This document shows, in pieces, positions 50,264 to 59,572 of a stretch of 64,000 nt of DNA. The DNA comes from Hypericibacter adhaerens (GTDB lineage: Bacteria > Pseudomonadota > Alphaproteobacteria > Dongiales > Dongiaceae): assembly GCF_008728835.1 (NCBI RefSeq), contig NZ_CP042582.1, positions 1,736,001 through 1,800,000 of the forward strand. Reading direction: 5' to 3'. The translations under genes were made by a program, and so were the position numbers. The notes beneath the pieces were generated by a model that searched no databases, was not told where the DNA came from, and worked only from the letters and a program-made list of their open reading frames with translations. Within the stretch, counting starts at the first letter, position 1. Every line of letters begins with the position of its first letter.

Positions 50264-51211
50264 CTACCCCAATCTGCGGTAGTACATGCGTGTCGGGAAT
50301 GTGGATTTGATCTGGTTGAACGCGACGCTGGGGTTGCGGGGCGCATGGGTCGGCTGCGACTTGGCCGCCTCTTCCAAGAGGGCGATTCTCTCCATGGTGT
50401 CCGGGTAGGTGGAGAACAGGGAGGTCGTTCCCTTCGTGTCGTGAGGTGCGAGCTGCGTCAAGGTGCGAAAGAAGTCCGGCGCCTTTCGCGGGTCGTTCCC
50501 GGACTTGGCGAACACATTGAAGATATAGGCATCGGCCTCGCGCTCGGCGCTGCGGGAGTAGCCCGACGTCGCCATTTTCATCATCGGCTCCTGCAAGGCG
50601 TCGGCAACCGCCGTGGACGCGATCGCCGCGCCGCCGCTGGTGTGCGACGCCAGCGCTCCCCGGGCGGAATTGGACAGGCTGGAGGTGAAGCGCTCGGTCT
50701 TCATCTCTTCCAGCGCATGGCTGCGATCGACATGGCCGATTTCATGCGAGATGACGGCGGCAAGCTCGTCTTCATTGGCCACATAGCGCAGCAGTCCCTT
50801 GTTCACCGCGAGCTTGCCGCCCGGCAGCGACCAGGCATTCACGGCGTTGTCGTCGAGCACGACGATCTCCCATTGGAACTCCGGTCGCGTCGAGGCGGCA
50901 ATCAAAGGGGCGGCTACACGCTGGATCGATTGCTGGATCGCGGTGTTGTGATAGGTGCCGCCCGACATGGCGATGACGCGGCCATAGAGCGCGTTCCCCA
51001 GGGTGGCTTCATCCGGCAATGTCAGCGCTGCGCCGACGAGATTGGCAGCCGCGCCGGTAAGTTCCTGGAGCAGATCCGAAGATTGGGCCAGGACGTTTCG
51101 GGCATGGAAAATCGATAAACCGAAGGCACCCAGCCCGATCAGCGCCCCGCGGCGCGACAGGCAGGTGGAGCCGTGAAGTTGCTTCTGCCGAAAAAAGCCG
51201 GCCATGCACAT
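50264..51211 (-). CDS. Tat-exported M48 metalloprotease
   Basis: 315 residues; the ATG at 51211 has AGGAGAAG upstream. The leader SRRGALIGLGAFG (19-31) ending near LAQ looks like a Tat signal. The zinc site is HEIGH (156-160) with Glu225 in EREAD as third ligand, as in M48B/M48C proteases (BepA, LoiP, Oma1 group). Family members degrade or mature misassembled outer-membrane proteins. No TPR domain is present. It lies 12 bases after the CHASE2 cyclase gene, so periplasmic sensing and proteolysis may be coupled; this is inference. Confidence 0.87.
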   Translation of the reverse strand: MCMAGFFRQKQLHGSTCLSRRGALIGLGAFGLSIFHARNVLAQSSDLLQELTGAAANLVGAALTLPDEATLGNALYGRVIAMSGGTYHNTAIQQSIQRVAAPLIAASTRPEFQWEIVVLDDNAVNAWSLPGGKLAVNKGLLRYVANEDELAAVISHEIGHVDRSHALEEMKTERFTSSLSNSARGALASHTSGGAAIASTAVADALQEPMMKMATSGYSRSAEREADAYIFNVFAKSGNDPRKAPDFFRTLTQLAPHDTKGTTSLFSTYPDTMERIALLEEAAKSQPTHAPRNPSVAFNQIKSTFPTRMYYRRLG

Positions 51212-51223
51212 GTCTCTTCTCCT

Positions 51224-53302
51224 CTATTGATGGAGACTGCCGTCCCATCCGGGCGGCAGATTTGCCGAGGTCAGGCTGCTGCGGTCTTTCAGATAGGCTT
51301 TCGCCGCGGGGTCGGTGCGGCTCAGTTCTTCGAAGGCGGCCAACGCCTCCGCGATGCGCCTTCGGTAATAGGCTGCCAGCGCGTTCCGGAATTCGAGGCG
51401 TTGCCGGTGATCGTCGTCGGTCGCGCGGTCGCAAACCTCGTAGGCCCTGACACGAAGCTCCTTGCCCTTGACGGCAATCCGGCCCAGGCGGCGCGTGACA
51501 TAGCCGCGCGGCAGCTGCCGCCGCGTGGCCTCGCCGATGATGACGCTCGTGCCGAACATCTTGTTCACCCCCTCCAGGCGGCTGGCCAAGTTCACCATGT
51601 CGCCCAGGGCCGTGTAGTTCACGCGATCGCGCGATCCGACATTGCCGACGAGGGCCGCACCGGAGTTGATGCCCACGCGAAACTGCAAGGGCGGGGTATC
51701 GGCGCCGGACCGGGCGCGGCTCTCGTTCAATTCCTCGACGCGCCGTTGGCAGGCCAGCGCGGCATCTACGGCATGCGCCGCGGCATCCGGATCGCTGTCC
51801 GGAGCCCCCCAGATCGCCATGAGCCCGTCGCCCAGGTATTTGTCCACATAGCCGCGATGCTGCTGAATGGTGTCGGCAACGCATCCGAGATAGGTGTTCG
51901 CGATGTCGAGCAGCTCCTTGGGCGCATGCTGAAGCCGCTCGCTCAGGGTCGTGAAATCCTTGATGTCGAAAAACGCGATGGTCACGGCGCGGATTTCGCC
52001 ATCCAGCCGGGCGTCGCGGCGACGGTCTGTCAGCCTTTCCACGATGACCGGCGACAGGTAACGGCCGAAATGCAGGGTGATCCGGTCCCGGATCTCCTGC
52101 TCCCGCACGAAGCGATAGGCGTAGGTCACGACATAGGCCGCGGCAATGGCCAGGCCGGCCTCGGCAAACGGCAAGAGCAGGCCTCGCGACATCGACAGAA
52201 CGCTGACGGCGTAGAGGGCCGGAAGCGCCACGGCCGCGAAGGCCGCGCCCTGGAGAGGGGATTGCCTCAGGAAGACGAGCGTCATCAGCACGATCGTGCC
52301 GCCGATCAGGACGGCATCGAGCCAGGCGGGGATGATTTGCAGTGCGGTTCCCGCGAGCATCGTCTCCACGGCTGCCGAATGGACGAAGACTCCCGGGATC
52401 GATCGCCCCTTCATCAGGGCGGCGAAGTCCTGCGGACCGCTTTCGGGACAGGCGCTTTCGGCCGATGCCGCCGCGTCCTTGAACGAGAACCGCCGGCTTG
52501 TCTGGTGGCGATCCTCCACATCGAGGGCGCTGCCGACCAGCACGATGCGGCCCTCGAATTTTTGCCTGAAGGCATCCGCATTGCCGGCGCGGCTGCATCC
52601 CAACAGATCGGTCAGGCTATAGATGGGCAGGGATGCGGGGTTCCGGGAAAAGTCGACCAGAAAGTCCTTATCGGGCGGGGTTGCTCCAAAACGGCGCACC
52701 AGCTCGGCCGCGAACGAGGTCACGGCCTGCCCGGTATCGGTCGGGACCGATGCCAGGTAGCGGCGAACCACGCCATCGCGGTCGGGGAGCAGATTGATCG
52801 AGCGGAGGTTGGCATTGCCCCCGGCGGCGATGATCTGGCCCGGAAAGGGCGAAATCGGGCCGTTGGCCGCTTGCCCGTAGCCAAGAATCAATCTTCCCGA
52901 TTGCCCGAGATGGTGCAGGGCATTGAGAAACGGCCTGTCATATCCGGGAACGAGGCCCGGCCGGTCGAGTGTCGTGGGGTAAATGAGATCCATCCCGACG
53001 ACTTTGGCGCCCGCCGCATCGATGGCCTGCAGGACCTCGGCGATAAAGGGCGTCCAGGCCACCTGAGGGGTCTGCAGAAAGGGCGCGTGCCGATAGGTCT
53101 TTTCATCGATGACGACCACCGCGATCGGAGGGGCGGGACGTGGCGGAGCGATGAACTCCGCCAAGGGCAGCGTGAAGTCGATGTCCCACCGTTGCAGCTG
53201 ACCCTCTTGCGTCAGCGGGGCATAAAGCATCGCCAGAAGCCCCAGCGTCACAACCAACCGCCAGGACATCCACGGGCGCGATGAGAGCGTCTTTGGGGCC
53301 AC
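51224..53302 (-). CDS. CHASE2-domain class III adenylate cyclase
   Basis: 692 residues, GTG start six bases after the upstream stop. An N-terminal anchor (about 14-30) is followed by a periplasmic CHASE2 sensor (about 35-320, with VVVIDEKTY and GMDLIYPTTLD), three membrane segments (about 325-395) and a class III cyclase domain (about 435-625). Metal-binding Asp446 (FFDIKDF) and Asp492 (YLGDG), adenine-selecting Lys488 and Asp568, and Asn571/Arg575 are all present, so an active adenylate cyclase is predicted. It would convert a periplasmic signal into cAMP. It is cotranscribed with a secreted protein and an M48 protease. Confidence 0.92.
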   Translation of the reverse strand: MAPKTLSSRPWMSWRLVVTLGLLAMLYAPLTQEGQLQRWDIDFTLPLAEFIAPPRPAPPIAVVVIDEKTYRHAPFLQTPQVAWTPFIAEVLQAIDAAGAKVVGMDLIYPTTLDRPGLVPGYDRPFLNALHHLGQSGRLILGYGQAANGPISPFPGQIIAAGGNANLRSINLLPDRDGVVRRYLASVPTDTGQAVTSFAAELVRRFGATPPDKDFLVDFSRNPASLPIYSLTDLLGCSRAGNADAFRQKFEGRIVLVGSALDVEDRHQTSRRFSFKDAAASAESACPESGPQDFAALMKGRSIPGVFVHSAAVETMLAGTALQIIPAWLDAVLIGGTIVLMTLVFLRQSPLQGAAFAAVALPALYAVSVLSMSRGLLLPFAEAGLAIAAAYVVTYAYRFVREQEIRDRITLHFGRYLSPVIVERLTDRRRDARLDGEIRAVTIAFFDIKDFTTLSERLQHAPKELLDIANTYLGCVADTIQQHRGYVDKYLGDGLMAIWGAPDSDPDAAAHAVDAALACQRRVEELNESRARSGADTPPLQFRVGINSGAALVGNVGSRDRVNYTALGDMVNLASRLEGVNKMFGTSVIIGEATRRQLPRGYVTRRLGRIAVKGKELRVRAYEVCDRATDDDHRQRLEFRNALAAYYRRRIAEALAAFEELSRTDPAAKAYLKDRSSLTSANLPPGWDGSLHQ

Positions 53303-53308
53303 GAGCCT

Positions 53309-54133
53309 TTACCGCGGCAGGGAGACGGTATCGACCTTGCCGCTGCTCCCCACATAGCCGGGATCGACAGAGAAGACGACGGACTTTGGCGACCCGTTCG
53401 AGGGGTCGATCTCGGCTCGGTAAGGCATGCCGACGGTGAGCGGAGGCGCATCTTTCGGGTAAGCCGAGACGGGCCCCTTGACCTGTCCCTGCCATGCGAC
53501 GCGCGGTTGCGGGGAGTCGAGCTCGATGATGCGGAGCGTGGCGTCGCCGCCGCTCCAGGCAAAGCGCGGTGTCCGTGTCGAGACGGTCGCCTCCGCCCAG
53601 ACGGCAGGGTCGAACGGCGTCACGCGCTTCACGCTCGCCCCGAACTCGGTGGCCGAGCTGTCGACGGCGAGCTCCTGGGCATTGCACTGCGTCGATGTGC
53701 TCTTGACCGTTCCGCCGCTGACCTTGCTGGCGAGGGTGCCCACAATCATCGTGCCGCCGTGGATCACCTCGGTGGTGCAGCTGGAGAAGTAGGTCAGCTT
53801 GAGGGTGCCCTGGGGTCCCAGATCGATCTGCTGTCCCGGAGACAAGTAGCTGAAGGCGGCCACCCCGGTCGTGCGGATGCCCTCGGCTTCCTCGACGACG
53901 GCAGAGTTGACCGCGCCGGTATTGCCATTGCCGGTATTGGCGGTGTCGGAGGACGAAGGCTGCCCGGAGATCGCATCTGTCGCATCTTGCAGGATGCTGT
54001 TGAAGAGGTCCTCTGCCGCCGCCGGTGCGGGATCGCTGGTCGCCGCGAACGCCACGACAGCCGCGAGCACCATCGATGCCGGCATGTATTGGATCATTCC
54101 GCGTTTGTATCGAGCTCTTTCTGGCCTGCGCAT
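53309..54133 (-). CDS. Secreted FecR-like beta-rich protein
   Basis: 274 residues from the ATG at 54133 (CCAGGA upstream); earlier in-frame starts at 54169 and 54343 are possible. A signal peptide ends near APAAAE (about residue 40). After a Ser/Asn/Thr/Gly-rich stretch comes a beta-rich part (FSYLSPGQQIDLGPQGTLKL, then YFSSCTTEVIHGG) that resembles FecR-type periplasmic domains, and a C-terminal Ig-like part (RFAWSGGDATLRIIEL ... PLTVGMPYRAEI). Two to three cysteines could form disulphides. It directly precedes the CHASE2 cyclase gene (6-base gap) and may supply its ligand or partner. Family assignment is tentative. Confidence 0.7.
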   Translation of the reverse strand: MRRPERARYKRGMIQYMPASMVLAAVVAFAATSDPAPAAAEDLFNSILQDATDAISGQPSSSDTANTGNGNTGAVNSAVVEEAEGIRTTGVAAFSYLSPGQQIDLGPQGTLKLTYFSSCTTEVIHGGTMIVGTLASKVSGGTVKSTSTQCNAQELAVDSSATEFGASVKRVTPFDPAVWAEATVSTRTPRFAWSGGDATLRIIELDSPQPRVAWQGQVKGPVSAYPKDAPPLTVGMPYRAEIDPSNGSPKSVVFSVDPGYVGSSGKVDTVSLPR

Positions 54134-54415
54134 GCTGGCATCCTGGCGAGAGTCGGGCCGGTCCTGCATCGGAATGACGTCCGACCGGGGCAGGTCTACG
54201 GCGACGGGGTTAAGGATTCGCTGTCGTAAATCCAGCTCCGGCGGGTGCAGGCCCCGCTCTGCGGCCGTTACAACTGAAATTGGACTTCGGAGTCGAGAAG
54301 AATGATGCCTTCCAGTTTCGTTCTTTCCTTTGTTCCTGGCCATTATTCTTTCGGCCCAGCGCTCTCTGTCTCGGGTTTTCTCGATAAGGAGGAGGGCGGG
54401 CGGTGAAACCGGATC

Positions 54416-55288
54416 TCAGCCCCTCCCCACCTGCCGTTCGAGGATATCCAGGAACGCCCGCACCAGGCTGAGGTCGCGCCGCTCCGAAAGGCAGGCGACA
54501 TATTCCGTCATCGCCAGTTCCTCGGCCTCGATCGGTAGCGGCACCAGGCGGCGGTCGCTGCCGAACTCGCTTTCCGACACGACCCCGATGCCGAGGCCCG
54601 CGGCGACCGTCTCGCGCACGGCCTCGCGCGAATTGACCTCCAGCACCTCGCCCAGCGTCAGGCCGCGCGCCGCCATGGCGGTCTCGAACAGGCGCCGGGT
54701 GGTGGAGCCGATCTCGCGCAGCACGAGGCGGCGGCCGGCGAGCTCCTTGAGCGTCAGGCTCTCGCGGCCTGCCCAGGGGTGGTTCTGCTCGACGAAGGCG
54801 ATCAGCCGGTCCCGCCGGAAGGGGACGGCATGGACCCGCGGATTCTCGGGGATGTTCGCCAGCACCGCCACATCGGCCCGGTGCTCGACCAGCGCCTCCA
54901 GGATCTCCTCCGAGTTGCCGATGGTGAGGGACAGCCGGATGCCCGGATAGCGCTTGGCGAAGGCGGAGAGGGCGCCGATCACATGGAAGGGGGCATCGGC
55001 GGCGAGGCGCAGATGGCCGCGCTTGAGGCCCTTGGCGGCCCCCAGGATCTGCTCCGCTTCCGCCTCGAGGCTGAAGAGCCGGCGCGTCAGGTCGAGCAGG
55101 GAGCGGCCCAACTCGGTCGGATGGACCCGCCGCCCGCGGCGGTCGAACAGCTTCACGCCATAGCGCTCCTCGAGCGCCTTCACCTGTCCCGACAGGGTGG
55201 GCTGGGTCACATGGAGCGCCTCGGCCGCCCGGGTGAAGCTACCCTCGCTGGCGACGGCATGGAAGGCGCGGAGCTGAGCGTGATTCAT
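54416..55288 (-). CDS. LysR-family regulator of the phosphonate operon
   Basis: 290 residues from the ATG at 55288. The helix-turn-helix is at about 14-44 (SFTRAAEALHVTQPTLSGQV) and the effector domain shows the CysB/CbbR-like pattern RGHLRLAADAPFHVIGAL. It is divergent from phnW-phnA-phnY with 180 bases between, the common layout for LysR control of 2-aminoethylphosphonate genes. The inducer is probably the phosphonate or a pathway intermediate (inference). Confidence 0.88.
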   Translation of the reverse strand: MNHAQLRAFHAVASEGSFTRAAEALHVTQPTLSGQVKALEERYGVKLFDRRGRRVHPTELGRSLLDLTRRLFSLEAEAEQILGAAKGLKRGHLRLAADAPFHVIGALSAFAKRYPGIRLSLTIGNSEEILEALVEHRADVAVLANIPENPRVHAVPFRRDRLIAFVEQNHPWAGRESLTLKELAGRRLVLREIGSTTRRLFETAMAARGLTLGEVLEVNSREAVRETVAAGLGIGVVSESEFGSDRRLVPLPIEAEELAMTEYVACLSERRDLSLVRAFLDILERQVGRG

Positions 55289-55468
55289 GAGCAATTCCAA
55301 TCCGATGATAGTCCAAATATCAGTATAATCTATAGATCATATAGAAACCAGTGATTGGACAAATAATAGGAAGGGGGACCAAATAGCGTCATTGAGGCCG
55401 GCCAGAGTCACCGCGGGTCCCTGAACCCCGAATCGCCGCCTCGCCCGCCCAGCCCGGAAGGAAAGATC
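55289..55468. promoter_or_regulatory. Divergent LysR-phnW control region with palindrome
   Basis: AT-rich for this genome. TATAAT at 55324-55329 matches a -10 box in the phnW direction. The perfect palindrome ATCTATAGAT at 55328-55337 and an outer pair CCAATC (near 55296) / GATTGG (near 55353) are candidate LysR sites. The assignment rests on position and symmetry only. Confidence 0.5.
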
Positions 55469-56605
55469 ATGTCCCGCCAAGACCCCTGGCTCCTGACGCC
55501 CGGCCCGCTCACCACCTCGCTCACGGTCAAGCAGGCCATGCTCCATGACTGGGGCTCGCGCGATCAGGAGTTCATCCGGATCAATGCCGGGATGCGCCGG
55601 CGCCTGGTCGAGCTGATCCAGGGCGGCGACCGTTTCACCACCGTGCCGATGCAGGGCAGCGGCACCTTCGCCGTCGAGGCGATGCTCGGGACCTTCGTTC
55701 CGCGCGACGGCAAGGCCCTCATCCTCGTCAACGGCGCCTATGGCAAGCGCATGACGCGGATCTGCGCCTATGCCGGCCGCGCCTATGCCACGATCGAGGC
55801 GCCCGAGGACAAGCCGATCGATCCCGCCGCCGTCGCCAGGGCGCTCGCTTCCGATCCCGCCATCACCCATGTCTGCGCCGTCCATTGCGAGACGACCTCG
55901 GGCGTGCTGAACCCGACCGCCGAGATCGGCGCCGTGGTGGCCAAGGCCGGCCGCCGGCTGCTGATCGACGCCATGAGCGCCTTCGGCGCGATCCCGCTGC
56001 TCGCGACCGAGGTCGCCTTCGACGCGGTCGCCGCCTCCTCGAACAAATGCATCGAGGGCGTGCCGGGGCTGGGCTTCGTCATCGCCCGCATCGAGGCGCT
56101 CAAGGCCGCGAAGGGCAACGCCCATGCGCTGACGCTCGATCTCCATGACCAGTGGGAGGTGATCGAGAAGACCCAGCAATACCGCTTCACCCCGCCGATC
56201 CATTGCATCGTCGCCTTCGCCCAGGCGCTTGAGGAGCATGCGGCCGAAGGTGGCGTCGAAGGCCGTGGCGCGCGCTATCGCAACAACTGCAAGATCCTGG
56301 TCGAGGGCATGCGCGCCCTGGGCTTCGAGACGCTGCTGCCCGACCGGCTCCAGGCGCCGATCATCGTCACTTTCCACATGCCGGCCGATCCGCGCTTCGT
56401 GTTCGAGAGCTTCTACGACAAGCTCCGCGAGCGCGGCTACGTGATCTATCCGGGCAAGCTCACCGTCGCCGACAGCTTCCGCATCGGCTGCATCGGACGG
56501 CTGGGCGAAGCCGAGATGAAGGGCGCGCTCGAGGCCGTCCGCGCCGTCATGAACGAGCTGGGCGTCAAGAGCGGCGCGCCGGCCAAGCTGGCCGCGAGCG
56601 CCTGA
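55469..56605 (+). CDS. phnW: 2-aminoethylphosphonate:pyruvate transaminase
   Basis: 378 residues, ATG with GGAAGGAAA upstream. PhnW is a class V, PLP-dependent transaminase that turns 2-aminoethylphosphonate and pyruvate into phosphonoacetaldehyde and alanine. The start (LLTPGPLTTSLTVKQAML), the core (MQGSGTFAVEAMLGT) and the PLP-lysine motif SSNKCIEGVPG (Lys193) are those of PhnW. First gene of the phnW-phnA-phnY set; cytosolic. Because PhnA and PhnY follow instead of PhnX, the aldehyde is oxidised before the C-P bond is cut. Confidence 0.95.
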   Translation: MSRQDPWLLTPGPLTTSLTVKQAMLHDWGSRDQEFIRINAGMRRRLVELIQGGDRFTTVPMQGSGTFAVEAMLGTFVPRDGKALILVNGAYGKRMTRICAYAGRAYATIEAPEDKPIDPAAVARALASDPAITHVCAVHCETTSGVLNPTAEIGAVVAKAGRRLLIDAMSAFGAIPLLATEVAFDAVAASSNKCIEGVPGLGFVIARIEALKAAKGNAHALTLDLHDQWEVIEKTQQYRFTPPIHCIVAFAQALEEHAAEGGVEGRGARYRNNCKILVEGMRALGFETLLPDRLQAPIIVTFHMPADPRFVFESFYDKLRERGYVIYPGKLTVADSFRIGCIGRLGEAEMKGALEAVRAVMNELGVKSGAPAKLAASA

Positions 56606-57901
<1,296 letters not shown>

Positions 57902-57927
57902 TCCGGCCGCCTTTCGGGAGAACAGCC

Positions 57928-59367
57928 ATGAACGCCCCCCTTCGTCCGCTGCGTCACGAAAAGATGCGGATCGGCGGCAAGCTGGTCGGCAGCGACCGCG
58001 TCCTCGAGGTCTTCAACCCCTATACCGAGCAGGTGATCGGCACCGTGCCGAAGGCGGGCCTGGAGCAGATCCGCGAGGCCTACGAGATCGCGGCCGCCTA
58101 CAAGCCCAAGCTCACGCGCTATGACCGCTCGAAGATCCTGCGCCGCGCGGGCGAGCTGCTGGACAGCCGCCGCCAGGCGATCGCCGAGCTCATCACCGCG
58201 GAATCCGGCCTTTCGCTCAAGGACACGCTCTACGAGGTCGGGCGGGCCTATGACGTGTTCGTGCTGGCCTCGACCCTCTGCCTGCAGGACGACGGGCAGA
58301 TCTTTTCCTGCGACCTCACCCCGCACGGCCAGAAGCGGCGCATCTATACCCAGCGCGATCCCTTGCGCTGCATCACCGCGATCACGCCCTTCAACCATCC
58401 GCTGAACCAGGTCGCGCACAAGGTGGCGCCCTCGATCGCGACCAACAACAAGATGGTGCTGAAGCCCTCGGAGAAGACGCCGCTGACGGCCCTGCTCCTG
58501 GCGGACGTGCTCTACGAAGCGGGGCTGCCGCCCGAGATGTTCCAGGTCGTGACCGGCGATCCACGCGAGATCGCCGACGAGATGCTGACCAACCCCCATG
58601 TCGAGCTCATCACCTTCACGGGCGGTGTTTCGGTCGGCAAATACATCGCCGGCAAGATGGGCTATCGCCGCGCGGTGCTGGAGCTGGGCGGCAACGATCC
58701 CATCATCGTGATGGAGGACGCGGATATCGAGCGCGCCGCGACGCTGGCCGCCGGCGGCTCCTATAAGAACTCGGGCCAGCGCTGCACCGCGGTCAAGCGC
58801 ATGATCGTGCATGAGGCGGTCGCCGACGAATTCGTCGAGAAGCTCGTCGCCAAGAGCCGGGCCTGGAAATACGGCGATCCCATGGATCCCAAGACCGAGA
58901 TGGGCACCGTCATCGACGAGGCCGCCGCGCGCTATTGCGAGGACATGGCCAACGCCGCCGCCGCCAAGGGCGCCAAGCTCCTCTACGGCAATATCCGCAA
59001 GGGGGCGCTCTATTCGCCGACCGTGCTCGACCATGTGCCGTTCGACTGCCCGCTGGTGAAGCAGGAGACTTTCGGGCCGGTCTCGCCCGTGATCCGGGTC
59101 AAGGATATCGACCATGCGATCCGGGTCTCGAACTCGACCGCCTACGGCCTCTCCTCGGGCGTCTGCACCAACCGGCTCGACTACATCACCCGCTTCGTCA
59201 GCGAGCTCGAGGTCGGCACGGTCAATGTCTGGGAGGTTCCCGGCTACCGGATCGAGATGTCCCCCTTCGGCGGCATCAAGGATTCCGGCCTCGGCTACAA
59301 GGAGGGCGTGCTGGAGGCGATGAAGAGCTTCACCAACGTGAAGACCTACTCGCTGCCGTGGGTCTAA
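57928..59367 (+). CDS. phnY: Phosphonoacetaldehyde dehydrogenase
   Basis: 479 residues from the ATG at 57928 (CGGGAG upstream). An aldehyde dehydrogenase superfamily enzyme with catalytic Cys286 (GQRCTAVKR), general base Glu in LELGGND and the NAD-binding [10 protein letters not shown]. Position after phnW and phnA identifies it as the PhnY dehydrogenase, which oxidises phosphonoacetaldehyde to phosphonoacetate, not the unrelated dioxygenase also called PhnY. With PhnW and PhnA it completes a path from 2-aminoethylphosphonate to acetate, phosphate and alanine. Confidence 0.93.
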   Translation: MNAPLRPLRHEKMRIGGKLVGSDRVLEVFNPYTEQVIGTVPKAGLEQIREAYEIAAAYKPKLTRYDRSKILRRAGELLDSRRQAIAELITAESGLSLKDTLYEVGRAYDVFVLASTLCLQDDGQIFSCDLTPHGQKRRIYTQRDPLRCITAITPFNHPLNQVAHKVAPSIATNNKMVLKPSEKTPLTALLLADVLYEAGLPPEMFQVVTGDPREIADEMLTNPHVELITFTGGVSVGKYIAGKMGYRRAVLELGGNDPIIVMEDADIERAATLAAGGSYKNSGQRCTAVKRMIVHEAVADEFVEKLVAKSRAWKYGDPMDPKTEMGTVIDEAAARYCEDMANAAAAKGAKLLYGNIRKGALYSPTVLDHVPFDCPLVKQETFGPVSPVIRVKDIDHAIRVSNSTAYGLSSGVCTNRLDYITRFVSELEVGTVNVWEVPGYRIEMSPFGGIKDSGLGYKEGVLEAMKSFTNVKTYSLPWV

Positions 59368-59369
59368 TC

Positions 59370-59460
59370 TCCTCCCCCGCTTGCGGGGGAGGATTAAGGA
59401 GGGGGCTGCCCGGTTTGTGCAGCCCCCTCCCTAGCCCTCCCCCGGAGACGGGGGAGGGGA
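59370..59460. repeat. REP-like palindromic repeat, copy 2
   Basis: Hairpins CCTCCCCCGC/GCGGGGGAGG near 59371-59392, AGGGGGCTGC/GCAGCCCCCT near 59399-59428 and CCCTCCCCCG/CGGGGGAGGG near 59435-59458. The centre AGGGGGCTGCCCGGTT matches copy 1 at 39080. It may end transcription of the phn operon. Confidence 0.75.
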
Positions 59461-59572
59461 CACAAACCAACATAAATATCAACCCCTTGCCCGCGACCCT
59501 CTGGCGGTTCACCTGGGGCCTCGAGCCCGCTAGATTACGCCCCGCATTCCTTCCAGAAGGGGACTTTCGAGT

